DNA of 64,000 nt from Notospermus geniculatus. Its lineage: Eukaryota > Nemertea > Pilidiophora > Heteronemertea > Lineidae. Position numbers and translations under genes: made by a program. The stretch spans positions 385,624 through 449,623 of the forward strand of contig NMRB01000126.1 of NCBI GenBank assembly GCA_002633025.1, written 5' to 3'. The notes under the pieces were generated by a model that was not told the origin of the DNA, did no database searches, and saw only the letters and a program-made list of their open reading frames with translations. Below, piece by piece: positions 1 through 11,594 of the stretch (its first letter is position 1; each line of letters opens with the position of its first letter).

Positions 1-2
1 CA

Positions 3-815
3 CCGACGAACGTGACTGAGGTCCGTGGCATCCTAGGATTAGGATCCTACTATAGGAGATTTATCAAGGGTTTCTCCACTCTGATGAATCCGCTGATTGA
101 GTTGACCAAGAAGGATGCACCATTCAAATGGAGTGATGACTGCCAGAAAGCACTGGATACACTGAAGCAGAAGTTGACTGGCCCAGAAATCATGGCCTAT
201 CCGCGTTCTGATGGATTGTTCATCTTGGACACTGATGCATGCGACACTGGCATTGCCGCTGTCCTATCGCAGGAGCAAGATGATGTAGAAAGAGTGATTG
301 CATATGCCAGTGCTACCCTCAACCGCAGCCAGAAGAACTACTGTGTGACTGACCGTGAGCTAGCAGTAAAGCATTATGTGGAATATTTCAAGCATTACCT
401 GCTGGGAAGAAAGTTCCTGATACGGACCGACCGCATGGCCCTCAAGTGGCTGTTTAGTCTGAAGGACCCGAAGAGTAGAGTGGCAAGATGGATTGAGATC
501 CTGTCGGCATACGACTTTGAGATCGAGCATCGACCAGGAAAACATCATCAGAATGCTGACAGTATGTCCCGATGTCCGAACCCTAGAAGCTGCTCTTGTG
601 AGACAGACGATGATGTCCTTCCCTGCGGTCCATGTGTGAAGTGTGAGAAACGTGCCATTGAGATGCAGAGTACCTTGGAGACGGTGATGGACAAGACTGA
701 TGCTGACCGCCCCCATGATGGTAGTGAGGAAACATCAAGACAATCAAGATATAACCTGCGGCAAAGGAACAAAACCCCTGATGTGGCGAAGCCAGTAGAA
801 ACAGCCCTGCTGTAG
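3..815 (+). pseudogene. Ty3/gypsy pol, RT thumb and RNase H (5' end outside window)
   Basis: The reading frame is open from the window edge (codons from base 3). It starts in the RT connection region (GILGLGSYYRRFIKGFS) and runs into a gypsy RNase H: LDTDACDTGIAAVLSQ, the E-containing YCVTDRELAV, LIRTDRMALKWL and the closing HRPGKHHQNADSMSR. A short Cys-rich spacer (CSCETDDDVLPCGPCVKC) follows, as in many gypsy elements between RNase H and integrase. The frame ends at a TAG at 813-815, while the integrase continues in another frame from about 856. A near-duplicated GAAGCCAGTRGAAACA at about 790-832 may be linked to this break. Polymerase motifs lie upstream of the window. The order RNase H then integrase is the standard Ty3/gypsy order, unlike the element at 24-30 kb. 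The copy is a defective retrotransposon. Confidence 0.93.
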
Positions 816-855
816 CGAAGCCAGTGGAAACAACAGGGCAAGAAGCAAACACTGA

Positions 856-2210
856 GGATCGGGAGATGCAAACGCAGAGCTTAGGAATTCACAGCTGAAG
901 GATCGTCACATTGGTCTGGTCTTGAAGTGGGTTGAAGGAGGACAACGACCTTTTGGTACTGAAGTCGCGACCAGTAGCCCAAAAGTACGCCATTACTGGA
1001 ATTACTGGCCCTTGCTGATTGTCAAAGATGGAGTATTGTACAGGAAGTTTGTGAAGAAAGATGGCACTGGAGATTTTCTGCAACTGATCGTGCCCCGTGA
1101 TTTGAGGTCTGACGTCCTACACCAGATGCATAACGCTCTCCTGTCGGGTCATCTAGGACAAAAGAAGACGAGGGACAAGCTGTTGCAGCGTTACTATTGG
1201 TATTGTGTCAGGGAAGATATCAATAATTGGATTCGGAGATGTGATGAGTGCTCCTCCATCAAGAAGCCCCAGAAGCCACCCAGGGCACCGTTGGGAGATA
1301 TGTTGACGGGAACTCCACTTGATCGGCTCGCAACTGATGTCCTTGGTCCACTCCCAGAGACGCCACGAGGGAACAAATATATTCTTGTCGTAACAGACCA
1401 GTTTTCAAAGTGGGTGGAGATCTTCCCTATCCCAGATCAGACTGCAGTGACCTGCGCTGAAGTGATTGTGAATGAAGTGATCGCCAGATTCGGATGCCCG
1501 TACGATTTACATAGTGATCAAGGAAGGAATTACGAAAGCCACCTATTCGCCGAGCTATGTAAATTACTTGAGATACGGAAGACACGGACATCTCCTTGAA
1601 ACCCCCGAGGGAATGGACAAACGGAACGCATGAACAGGACCCTGATCAGGATGATCAAGGCTTACCTGAAGGGCGAGCAAACTGAGTGGGACAAGAACCT
1701 TGGATGCTTGGCAGCCGCATATAGAGCGACACCAAATGAAAGCACTGGTCTGACGCCTAACTTACTGATGTTAGGACGGGAAGTTCGTCTACCAGCGGAA
1801 GTGATGTACCCGGCAGGCCCGTCTCACTCTGATGAAATCTCTTCCTATGGAGAATATGTGGAACACCTGAAGGAAAGGATGTTAAAGGCCCATGAAGTTG
1901 CAAGGGAAAAGATGAAGCAGGCAGCACTTCGCCAGAAGACCATTCACGATGGGAAGCTTCAGCAGAACACCTATGCACCAGGAGATTTAGTGTGGTACTT
2001 GACGGACATATCACAATTGCATGTGACACCGAAACTCCGAAGAGCATAGGCTACGAAGGGCCGTTCCTGATCGTCAAGGGAGTTGGCGATCTCGATTACG
2101 TCATCCAGATGGATGCCAGAGGGAAACGGAAGCTAGTGCATCATAACAAGCTTAAAAAGTACTGCGGCACGAAGACTCTCCTCTGGGCCAACACAGCTCT
2201 GAAGCGCTAG
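856..2210 (+). pseudogene. Ty3/gypsy integrase with GPY/F-like C-terminus
   Basis: The zinc-binding HHCC module is seen around 1120-1260 (HQMHNALLSGH, then CDECSSIKK). The catalytic core follows: first Asp in ATDVLGPLP, second Asp in LHSDQGRNYES, and Glu in GQTERMNRTL at about 1622-1640. A TGA at 1597-1599 interrupts the conserved segment just before that Glu, in the same frame, so it is a point nonsense change. A frameshift near 2040 moves the C-terminal GPY/F-like module (YEGPFLIVKGVGDLDYVIQ, KLVHHNKLKKY) to the frame ending at 2210. No chromodomain is visible. The function would be insertion of element cDNA; with a stop and a frameshift this copy cannot make it whole. The family is certain, the clade within Ty3/gypsy is not. 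Confidence 0.92.
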
Positions 2211-2315
2211 CAGGACCATTGATGTCGCCACCGCTGATGTTTTACTGATGATGCGATCTTGATAATGCATTGTGTATGTGATACTGATGTCCACGAATCT
2301 GACGTCCGATTAATG

Positions 2316-2342
2316 TTCTCTTTTCCCTTCCATATTTTTCAG
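2316..2342 (+). promoter_or_regulatory. Candidate 3' splice site upstream of gypsy ORF3
   Basis: A pyrimidine-rich run (TTCTCTTTTCCCTTCC, then ATATTTTTCAG) ends in CAG at 2340-2342, five bases before the ATG of the third ORF. It has the form of a strong polypyrimidine tract plus acceptor. It suggests that ORF3 is expressed from a spliced subgenomic RNA, in the way env is in retroviruses and in Drosophila gypsy. The matching donor would lie near the 5' end of the element, outside the window. Confidence 0.55.
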
Positions 2343-2347
2343 GCCCC

Positions 2348-2983
2348 ATGATGAATCTCTCTGAGGCCTTCTTTTCCGCTGATGCTGATGCCCTGGACCA
2401 CTACTTCAAACAGCAGTTTGGAATCGTAACACGAAAGTCGCCACCTAAGAAGAAGCAGAACCAACCCGACGTGCCGGTTCTTGAACTGGACAACGAGAGC
2501 GATATGTTCATTCCACTTGATTGCTCTTTCCGCGAGGTGGAATCTGAAGACAAATCTGATGTGCCCGAGGACCCCACCCCTGAGGCTGAACGGCGACTAC
2601 GGGAACGAGTGTCTTCACTTGAGCGGCAACTTGTGGAGAAGGACAAGACAATTGAGGATATGGCAGCACAGATCAAGAACCTTACGGCAGCAATGGAAAC
2701 TAACAAGACGGCGCTGGACTCTCTTCGTAAGGAACGCAACGAACGAATTCCAGCTACTCGTAAGGAACGATCTTCAGCTAATCGTAGTAGATCTCCAGTT
2801 AATCGCAGTAGATCTACGCAAGGAACTCGCACGGAACGACGCAGGCGTACTTCTCCAGTTCGGAAGTCACGGGATTCAACTTCATACGTAAATGGCAGGA
2901 AACGATATGTCCGGGACATCTCACCCATTCGCGACGACTTTCACGGGAAGTTGGCAGAGATTCGGAAGCGACAGAGACGGTAA
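2348..2983 (+). CDS. Gypsy ORF3: coiled-coil and RS-rich basic protein
   Basis: An intact 211-residue ORF lies between the integrase and the 3' LTR, the position of env or an accessory gene. It starts with two Met codons, has a hydrophobic/acidic N-terminal part (about residues 1-75), a predicted coiled coil at about 80-130 (RRLRERVSSLERQLVEKDK followed by heptad-like spacing), then an Arg/Ser-rich stretch at about 140-175 (NRSRSPVNRSRS, RTERRRRTSPVRKSRD) and a basic C-terminus. There is no signal peptide or membrane segment, so it is not an envelope protein. The make-up resembles RNA-binding or SR-like proteins, and a role in RNA packaging, export or splicing is only inference. It is intact although pol of the same copy is broken. 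I do not recognise a named family. Confidence 0.75.
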   Translation: MMNLSEAFFSADADALDHYFKQQFGIVTRKSPPKKKQNQPDVPVLELDNESDMFIPLDCSFREVESEDKSDVPEDPTPEAERRLRERVSSLERQLVEKDKTIEDMAAQIKNLTAAMETNKTALDSLRKERNERIPATRKERSSANRSRSPVNRSRSTQGTRTERRRRTSPVRKSRDSTSYVNGRKRYVRDISPIRDDFHGKLAEIRKRQRR

Positions 2984-2989
2984 AGCGTG

Positions 2990-3300
2990 GATCATTTGCT
3001 CGATAATGTGATATTGTGATCTTGGACTTTCAATTGTGTGATACCGATATTGGACATTCAGTTATGCGATGTCGGACATTCAGATTGTGTGATCTTTTGA
3101 AATTTAAGTTGTGTGCTTACTTGGACTTTCACCTATATTATGTTCTTGGACTTTCATTAATACATTGTGAATGTGATCTTTGATTCTGTGATTCATTTGC
3201 CTGTGATTGTATTTTGCATTGTGTATGTCATTCATTGTACAATGTTGTACTGTTTCACTTGTAATTTTCATTCATTTGTATTTCATTTCGTTGTATTATT
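2990..3300 (+). repeat. Degenerate short repeats in the gypsy 3' UTR
   Basis: Between ORF3 and the polypurine tract a word like TTGGACTTTCA / TTGGACATTCA recurs at least five times at irregular 20-50 bp spacing, mixed with TTGTGTGAT. It looks like a decayed tandem repeat inside the element. No ORF is present. Confidence 0.6.
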
Positions 3301-3343
3301 TCATGCTAGATTTTGATAGAGTTGGCGAGGACGCCAAATTCTT

Positions 3344-3356
3344 AAGGGGGGAGTAG
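3344..3356 (+). promoter_or_regulatory. Polypurine tract of the gypsy element
   Basis: AAGGGGGGAGTAG lies directly before the TG that opens the 3' LTR. This is the expected plus-strand priming site. The minus-strand element at 24.5 kb has a very similar tract. Confidence 0.85.
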
Positions 3357-4412
3357 TGAAACACCCCAGTGTTCATGTACATACATTGCTTGTAGATATC
3401 ACCGCTTATGTCAATAACAAAAATAAACTTGTCATTAATTCGAATATTTTCACCCTTGTGCTGTGCCTACTATGTTGTAAATAAATAATTGTATTTTCTC
3501 ATATTAAATTGCGTATTAAAAGTGTACCTTTAGTCACCCTTCTGGAGTTTAGTCAGGCCTAATTACCTAGTCATGTATTGTTATTGTTGTAGGCCCCTGG
3601 GTGCCCATCATGGCGCGTATTTTAAGTGGTGCACTTGAAACTGTAGTGTGAAAGATCTCCGGCGAAATTCGATTAATTCGTGGCCTAAATGTCAACTTAT
3701 TGGATATATCTCGTGATATTTTGTACAGTATGCCTTTTGTAAATGTATGTAATCTTTCTTGTACGTAAGTTTTAGATAGTTCTGTAATGTTTACACCATG
3801 ATTTTTGTGCTGAGTTCGCCTCGCGATTTTCGGCGGGGGCAATGTTTTGGTCGCCATCTTGAGGAGTCTCGCGGCTCCCTCGCCAGCTATAAATTCGGGT
3901 ACCTGCAGCGCGCTGGCAGACCACCGCTGACGACCTCTGATGCTAGACGATCCTTCTCCTGAAGCCTGAAGCCTTGCTCTGACGATTGACGATTCGAGAG
4001 CCTGACGATCGCTGAGGTTACGACTTCTGACGGCCCCTGAAGTGCACATACTGAAGTGAGGTGTGTGTGTTGTGGTATGTATCAGGCGTAGTAGAACTGG
4101 CAGGCATCGTGTGCTAGGCCTAGTTTTGACTCTGAGGTCTCCGCATTTCCTGGTAGTTGTGCTGTAGTAGAGGTCCGTGGTCTCCCTCTACTACCGTGTG
4201 TAATTCTGAGTACTGTGTTGTGTACATGTGTGCATGTGCAGAAGTACTGTACATTGCGATATATATATTTTTGTGCATTAATAAATTCTCACTATATTCT
4301 CTATATTCACTATATTCTCACTACATGTATTTATACCAAATATTTTCTTGTCGTTCTTCCTTGTCATTGTTTGGTCTTGGTCTTTCTGAAGTCTACCCCT
4401 GAGGGCGTTACA
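3357..4412 (+). repeat. 3' LTR of the Ty3/gypsy element
   Basis: The LTR begins TGAAACACCCC and ends CCCTGAGGGCGTTACA; its ends are an imperfect inverted repeat (TGAAACACCC against TGTAACGCCC). It is about 1056 bp. A TATA box (TATAAA, 3888-3893) and an AATAAA (4280-4285) mark a plausible U3-R-U5 layout on the plus strand. The 5' LTR is outside the window, so the target duplication cannot be checked. The minus-strand ORF at 3567-4049 lies wholly inside the LTR and is a shadow. Confidence 0.85.
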
Positions 4413-6265
4413 AAAGTATAGAATGGTACATGTATTTACTTGTTTGATTCTGGAATGCTGTGGCTACATACTAAAAATCCAACCATGGCGTGGTGCTGAC
4501 AGGCTGAACTCTTCACCAATTCAGGCAGTGTCAAGGGCATTAACTCCGGAAAACAGAGTACATGTATAACCAAACATTGACTTGTATCTCCTTATACGTG
4601 TTCACTCGCATGACATAAAACTTTGGGTTCGGAGATTGTTTGGACTACTTGCAGGGTACTGATGGACGCCTCGTTTAAGCATAGGCCATTGAACCATCTT
4701 TTTTGAAGATGGGGATTTGGCGTGTTGCCCCTTAGTGCTGGCAATTGATGCCTCATGCGAGGGTCCGTGGGTTCGAATCTGGTAGGAAGCAATGTCTTTC
4801 ACCTTAGAAACCCGATTTCTATTTCACATTCAAACATTGACTGAGGATGTTTTTACCTACTTTCCAAAGGTAGTGGGGTTTTACTGTGGGCAATAGGAAT
4901 TTTACTGTTGGCATTTTAACGATTAATAGGCGTACTGTCGGAATTTTGACCACGAAGTTTTTGGTAGGCCACTGGATGGTTTGGGCAAACCTCCGTTCTG
5001 GTTACCAACTCCCAGCTAACAAAAATAGGCCTACTAGCCGATAAATGCAATTCGCCAACATACCAATATACATGACATAGGCTAGTTGTATTATATTGTG
5101 AAGGTGTTAAGAGTTTTAAGTGGCATAAGTATTGGTTGGTGCACAAAGGTTATTCACAGTGAAGAAATGCTGTTTAGAAATTACCCAATGTCTATGAATT
5201 GACTAATTACTAATGCCCAACTCACTGCCCTTGTTTACAAAGCAATCCAGACAATTTCTATCAGTATTATTATGTTCGCTCGGTTGGCCCTGGTAGTTTT
5301 TTTAAAAAGAGCTGGACTAAATGGTTGAACTGTTATAGTAAAAAAACAATGGGGGAAAAGCGAGTCCCAAAAAGAAATGAGAATTAAATTTATAAATAAA
5401 ATTGTCATTTGTATCTGGAACAGACTGCTACCAGTTCAGTCTATCAGTCTTCATTCTCTTGCAATAGGTCCTCTAAAATGCGCTCCTCATCGCACGTCCT
5501 AGGCTGCAATCACAGTGTAAATCGCCTGAGATATTCACGATGATCTTTGGATCCACGTTTAAAATTTGATTGGAACAGCATTTTTCTTCGGCTTGGAATT
5601 AGTCAGCGGGAGGGGTCATAGACTAATTATCATCATCATCATCATCGGCATCGTGAGCCTATTGGCTCTTTGCCATAAGTGGCTTATAAACAAGAATACA
5701 CATATGACTGAATTACACGTACATAAACCTCAGTTGGGGACCACCTCACCTAGGTGGACCACTTTAGTCCAGTCCCTATTTTATCATTAATTTCCATTAA
5801 CATGACCTCGGTAACAGGACCACCTCGCAATCTGGACCGGGACCACTCAATTGGTAATCCCAAAGACCAACATTTGCCCCCTAAAAGTGGACCAGTGACC
5901 GTAATCTGAAAGAAAACTGGGACGACCATGTTTTCGTCATCATCAATTTCGACTATTGTAGCCCAGTTGGACTGTAAGCCGCTACAATTTAGCTATACAA
6001 ATTATGGGTTGGTGGTGTCGAAAATAAATAGAAAGAAAAAATGAAAAAGAGACAAAAAACCATACTTGTTACACAAATATCATACATACACACATTCCAA
6101 GGCCTCGTAGGTATAGATACTCCGCTAACCTCCACTTTAATCATGATCTAGATCAGACATCTAAAATGCTGCAACGATGTAAATGATTTTAGATCACCTT
6201 TATTTCATATTTTCAGTTTTTATTCAATAAAATAATAACCACTTTAGTATTTACATTCAGTTAAA
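4413..6265. other. No supported gene; tRNA-like SINE scrap and ATC microsatellite
   Basis: At about 4710-4790 a tRNA-like stretch has a B-box-like GGGTTCGAATC with a weak A-box upstream, so it is probably a SINE head. At 5628-5646 there is a short ATC microsatellite. The rest has only short chance ORFs. Confidence 0.4.
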
Positions 6266-6349
6266 CCTTGGAGGAATTATACTGACAGTAGAAACAGCAA
6301 GCGAACATCAAAGGTTGTACGTAAGGTTATAAGTATAATTCCTCCAGGG
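6266..6349. repeat. Small foldback repeat
   Basis: The 17-bp arms CCTTGGAGGAATTATAC (6266-6282) and its near-perfect complement (6333-6349) enclose a 50-bp loop. A related shorter pair (CTTGGAGGAA ... ATTCCTCCAAGG) lies at 9269-9306, so this is a dispersed small foldback. Confidence 0.7.
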
Positions 6350-6723
6350 TAATACACTCAATATTTCTTATAAGAATCTGTAAAATGCAGAGTTGTACTG
6401 TACGTATGTGTACAGTTGTGGGCATTCAATTGAGGTTGTTAAAATTAGCGAAGGTGACAAACAGTTGACAGTAACACCTTAATCACACATGAAGGAACAC
6501 AATGCGGTTAATTGATGCGAATCATAACAGTTTGGAGGTGTTACTGACATGGAATTGTACAGAGGGCTCTACACAATCTTATTCCATCACATCCAATTCA
6601 AGCGATACCCTTTCATCTTATTTCACATTACATGTGAGAAGATGGGGTCAATTTAAGCGCTGCCCTTTAATCTTAGTAGTATTTCATGTCAGATGAGATA
6701 ATTTAAACAGTCTTCTTTAAGTT

Positions 6724-7262
6724 TTGGCAGAAACTACGATAATGCGGAATACTGCCATCGAGGACAAGCTTACCCTGATTGAACACACGGACAACCGTCC
6801 TGGCGAATCAAAGGAAGTAATTGCATCACTTAGGGATAGGAAATCTGTCGCAACTACCTGCAACAGCATGTATAGTTCTACCCTACCAATTCAGCAGTGC
6901 ATGGAATATTGGACAAATTTTACTGGAATTTCTGTACAAACAAAGCTAGCCTCGTAGACGATGATGAATTTACCTGCCTCAGATCTCTTTTTAGTTTGTT
7001 GTGCGATTGGTCAATCCCGCTACAAATGTCAAAGATATGTGAGAACATTGGAGCGGTTACAATTTCTGGAGAGACATTTGGATCCAAAGTTTGTCACAGG
7101 TTGTGCAACTACAACAGGATCATGGCATCCTGGTATGACACTAATGCTGGTGTGTGCAGTCATGTTCTCTCAATAGTCATGCAGGCCAGGGACAGTGACG
7201 AAGCTTCGATGTTCGTCAGACATTCCATCATGATTGACGGAGAGACGAATGTCACATTCTAG
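6724..7262 (+). pseudogene. Unrecognised coding-like remnant
   Basis: Two overlapping frames (6724-6957 and 6897-7262) are open. The first starts with a segment (IEDKLTLIEHTDNRPGESKE) that faintly resembles the N-terminal helix-turn-helix of CENP-B/pogo-type transposases; the second (LCDWSIPLQMSKICENIG) is not recognised. Both are short and may be chance ORFs. The stretches 6350-6723 and 7263-7599 show nothing else. Confidence 0.2.
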
Positions 7263-7599
7263 CAGTTGTCAGATGGAATGTACCATATCATCATCATGGA
7301 TAAGCGGACTGTAACCATTATTGACTTTTGCCGCATCTCGACTATAAATTTTCACGGTGCGCGCGGGTACTGGAAGATTTTTGTTCTATAATAAAAGTAG
7401 CTGGTGCGAAAACGAATAACAAGGTGCAGCAGGATTTCAAGTTCCTCTCTAAACATGTCAAACCGTACACTCCATGTCCTCATCTACGACGTACTCAAAA
7501 ACTCCAAAACTTATATACAATGTACTCCATACTGTGCTCCTGACATCCAGCTGTCTGTAAAAAGTATAAAAACAATGTTCCCTTGACCGGTACCAATTT

Positions 7600-8735
7600 C
7601 TACTGTTACGACCCCTGTTTGGCTTTCCCTACTTGTAGCTCACTAAATAAATCTTGAACCGTCCGACGAGAAAAACAAATCCAGCCCTCGTTTAAATGAT
7701 TCCACCGTTGGGCTGGACACAAGTTCCTGTGGTAAACTGTTCCAATCATTTGTCACGCGGAGGAGGAACGAGTGTGCCCGCACATTGGTCCTTGAGTGAA
7801 CTTTCCTTATTTTCCTGGAGTGCCCTCTGATCCTTCCATCTCCTAATAGAGCCTGGTATTGATCCAAAATAGGATCCCTTATTGACATCAATTTGTACAA
7901 CTGAATCAGGTCTCCTCTTCGCCTTCTGTGCCTCAGGGAAAAAAGGTTAGCTTCCCCTAGTCTTTGGTCGTAGGGTTTGTTCCTCAATTCCGGTATCATT
8001 TTTGTAAATCTCCTTTGTACCTTCTCAATAGCTCTTATATCTCTTTCCAATCTAGGAGACCAAACCAAGGCACCATATTCTAAGATTGGTCTCACCATAG
8101 CTTTAAACAACAACAAGCCATTTCTTAATGTCAGATACGATAATGTTCGCTTAATTGTAAAGGCGACCCGAGTGGCCTTACCTATGATCTCTTTAATATG
8201 TTGGCCTGACTGTAAGTTCATGTCCCACGTTACACCCAAATCCTTGATGAGCTGGTTTTATCTCCACCTGTTTTGCTCCCCTTCCTATACGATACGTGAA
8301 ATCAGGGTGATTTTTGCCTAACCTTAGAAGCTGACATTTTGAAGGATTGAAATGTAATTGCCATTGCGTTGACCATTCCAATAATGAGTCCATATCCTCC
8401 TGTAAGTCCTCACAATCATTACTGGTTTTTACCACCCTGTACATCTTAACGTCATCCGCAAACATTAGAAGTTTGTTCTTCACCACCACAGGGAGATCGT
8501 TGATGAAAACAAGGAACAATATGGGACCAATAACGCTTCCCTGGGGGACTCCGCTTGTAACTTGTACTTCCTTCGATAAGCTACTATTCATCCTGACCAC
8601 CTGCCATCTCCCCCGAAGAAAACTTTGTACCCACTGACAACAATTTTCCGCTATACCCAAATTTCGCATCTTAACTAACAGCCGCTCATGGGGGACACTG
8701 ACTTTGGCTACCTTGATCCAGTACGGGTGTATTAT
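7600..8735 (-). pseudogene. CR1-like non-LTR retrotransposon, 5'-truncated RT
   Basis: On the minus strand the frame starts near 8735 within the RT (VSVPHERLL), then VTSGVPQGSVIGPILFLVFI, the catalytic FADD (LLMFADDVKMY, 8451-8462) and FNPSKCQLLRLG. A frameshift near 8250 moves to the frame that carries the C-terminal CR1/Jockey-type region (LGVTWDMNLQSGQH, ILEYGALVWSP, RTNVRAHSFLLRVTNDWNSL) and stops at 7643-7645. The endonuclease and 5' RT are missing, as is usual for LINE copies cut off during reverse transcription. The sequence upstream of 8735 on this strand does not continue the protein. Confidence 0.9.
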
Positions 8736-9268
8736 CGATACCAGTTTGAGCCAATGACCTTGGCGTCTTTCATTCCGATCCAAAGGTTGCGATGACAATA
8801 CAAAGCATGCCAATGCTTTGCTTCAGCCCTGGTGTTTCGTTGCTTTGTGTTTATTTCATTTGAATAAAACTCATTACAAACAAACACCAGGCGAAATATG
8901 AGGGTGAAAATATATCCATCTTTCTTCCAGTAGAAAGAAAGCTCTTCTGCTAATTTATCTAGGAAACGGAGTTTGTCTTTACCCAAATGGGCCTATTTCG
9001 CACATACTAAGACAGTGGGGTAACATGATTGCAATTAAAAAACCGTGAATAATATTGGCATATTTCAAAATTTCTAAGTGATTGATGATTCAGTTGCCTG
9101 AGTCAAAATAACATTTTGTCCCTTCAGTTGATTAGCAGTAATTAGTCAGGAAGTTAAACATACTAGCGCATGTCAAGTGATGTGGTTCAATCCCAGGGAT
9201 TCAATAAAAGTGCACTGGACATTATCTAGTTTGTTTCGAATTACTGTTTAATACTTTACTCGGCAAAG
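8736..9268. other. No supported feature
   Basis: One minus-strand ORF (8732-8986) contains a hydrophobic run but matches nothing I know. The rest is AT-rich and non-coding. Confidence 0.3.
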
Positions 9269-9474
9269 CTTGGAGGAACTCTACTGGCACCATAATTCCT
9301 CCAAGGACCATGAAGCATCAGGTTAGGTCTTGCTGAACTCCCATTGTGATGTTTGGGTAATTATTATGCCTAATTGGGAATGCAGCACTGAGACTTCTTT
9401 GTATGGCTCATTGATTAATTAATCACCTTGTTAATGCTTAACAGGGACTGTGTTTACTCAGGGATTTAGCCCCT

Positions 9475-9570
9475 CATAGAATATACTTCAAGTATACTGT
9501 AATTCACTTTCAAGTATACTAGCATATACTTGCAAGTATTCGCTAGATTTCGTGCAGTGTTCGTTGATGC
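9475..9570. repeat. Dispersed repeat shared with the window end
   Basis: The words around 9525-9560 (ACTTGCAAGTATTCGCTAGA, then TTTCGTGCAGTG) recur in reverse complement at 63970-64000. It is preceded by three copies of an AAGTATACT palindrome. From 9570 to 10168 I see only AT-rich sequence without genes. Confidence 0.6.
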
Positions 9571-10168
9571 AATGATATTGAAGGTCAGAGGTCAAGGTTA
9601 AAAACGTAGTTGTAATATTGAAATGGTTAATGATGTTCGCAGAAAACTGGAAATAAAAGACAAAATGTGCTGCTTACCAAGAACTTCTCTCTTCTTGCCT
9701 GTAAAGAGATAATAGTTCCTTGGATATCGTTACCAACAATCTTCCAAATAGATAAATACACACTGTGTTTTTCAAATATCTCTGAGATAAAACACGATAA
9801 CTGAAAGCGATTTATGCATTCCATCATGTATTTGGCTCCACCTTTTTTCCCTTTGTTATGTAACAAGCAATTTTTAAAAAGGACCAAAAGTCAACTTTGT
9901 TATTTCTTTTTTTCAAGTGTTGTGATAAGCTGGTTGACAGGGAGAGTTTTTGCATTAAAAAATATCGAAAATATCGTTTCGTTTTCAAAATTCATGTATC
10001 AAAATTTGCGATTTTTGAAATTTTCGTGCTTTTATCATCTTTCCAAATTTATTTTTTACCATTCATTCTGTCCTGATAAGTCCTGAAATTTTTGAATATT
10101 TTTTTTCTCACTTCAACATCATGATATTCAGCCACCTCCAGATTTCACAAAATATTTTCAGGCGATTC

Positions 10169-10700
10169 TAGTCCAGTAAATCTAGGAATTAACCGGGAAC
10201 GAATTGCAACAGAAGGTTTTTTGCTTTAAATGTTTTATTAGGTCACCTTGGACATCATATCCAAAATCCCCCAAAATCGGACGGCGGGAACCCACTTAAT
10301 TTGCATATTCAATTTTGTGAACTGGCTTCAACGTTGGACGCCGATGGACGCAACAACTGAGCTTTGTACAGGAGAGTGGGACCCGATGTACAGCTAACTT
10401 CGTAACGGTTGGATTTACACCCCATAAATGTATTACCAAAACATAGAAACATGGTACCTCGGAATCAACTAAGCCTATTCTTTGGACGTTTTAAGCGGCT
10501 ACCTAATCGAAATTGACATTTTATGCATTTTGACCCATTTTTGTGTTAATTTATATAATTAAGTGGGTTCCCGCCGTCCGATTTTGGCGGATTTTGGATA
10601 TGATGTCCAAGGTGACCTAATAAAACATTTAAAGCAAAAAAACCTTCTGTTGCAATTTGTTCCCGGTTCGCCCAAATTTTCGCTTAAATTTACTGGACTA
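10169..10700. mobile_element. Foldback/TIR element, TAGTCCAG family
   Basis: Arms of about 130-140 bp (10169-10300 and 10559-10700) are inverted copies, beginning TAGTCCAGTAAAT and ending in its complement. The 260-bp core (10317-10450, with GAGCTTTGTACAGGAGA) recurs inside the element at 21970-23096, which also opens with TAGTCCAGT. No ORF is present. It is non-autonomous and its superfamily is unclear. Confidence 0.85.
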
Positions 10701-10875
10701 TACTGGTAAGTGGGGAAAAGGCCATCTCAAGCTACTCATGTTACTCGCTTTGGAAGGGACTTTTACTTGCCCTTTTGCAAAGCACAAGGCGCAAGACACC
10801 ATTGTTTACTGTCCCCTGCGACAGACAGGAAGAGCCGGTGATGCCTGCTGCGTTTGAATTCGGGACCTGCCGCTT

Positions 10876-10942
10876 GCAAAAAAACCTTCTGTTGCAATTT
10901 GTTCCCGGTTCGCCCGAATTTTCGCTTAAATTTACTGGACTA
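10876..10942. repeat. Duplicated right end of the TAGTCCAG element
   Basis: This 66-bp stretch repeats 10636-10701 in the same orientation with about one difference. It lies 175 bp downstream and ends exactly at the element end, so it is either a solo end or the product of a local duplication. Confidence 0.8.
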
Positions 10943-10953
10943 TTCGATAAGGG

Positions 10954-11594
10954 CAGGCCTCTCAATTACATGCTGATTACACCGTTTAAGGGTGTAATAA
11001 TTTGGCAAGGTGCCCAAATTAAACCCTAAAAATAGATGCCCAAATTAGGTCAACAGGCGTATCTGATATGCCTGTTGTGCCAACTCCTTATACTTCGGCC
11101 TTGTGGAACCCTTTGTCGCGGCCATAGGCCTGGTCAGTCCAGTCAACCAAGTCAATACTCTTTTATTGTTCAGCTTTACGATGTCTTGTCAGCTTTCATA
11201 GTGTTATGTGTTATGTGTCATGTGTTACGTGTGCTAGTTCCTATTTATTTGGTGTGTGTTCGAAATAAAGGGCTTTTGCCAGTCAGAACTCAAGGGAACA
11301 AGTTGTGTCCATTTTTAGCCGTTGGGCCACGTTGGAGATCTGGCTGACCTTCCACGAAGTGATCTCAAGGCGCTCCTCTGCAATTCCTACGAACCTCCCC
11401 AACACCCTTTAGCTTTGCAAAAGGACATATATTTTGGAAGGCAAGATCCTGTCTAAGCTGTTTAGACAGGATTTTGGCTTACAAATGTTCATTGTGCGTG
11501 TGCGCATGGTTGTCACCTTGACTAAAATGGGATGCCCAAATTACGCCGGAAAAATACAGGGTGTAATGATCAGCATCTATAATTGAGAGGCCTG
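10954..11594. mobile_element. TIR element (641 bp) with 5-bp target duplication AAGGG
   Basis: The ends are CAGGCCTCTCAATTA and its complement, with further inverted similarity for 30-36 bp. AAGGG flanks both sides (10949-10953 and 11595-11599). Inside are several copies of GCCCAAATTA. No transposase is present. A 5-bp duplication with CAGG ends does not fit the standard 8-bp hAT rule, so the superfamily is left open. Confidence 0.8.

Noticed and set aside
2401-2928. 175-codon minus-strand ORF
   Set aside because: It mirrors ORF3; its Ser/Arg-rich make-up comes from the opposite strand of the RS codons.
3567-4049. 160-codon minus-strand ORF
   Set aside because: It lies wholly within the gypsy LTR and has no motif; the LTR's TATA and AATAAA signals are on the other strand.
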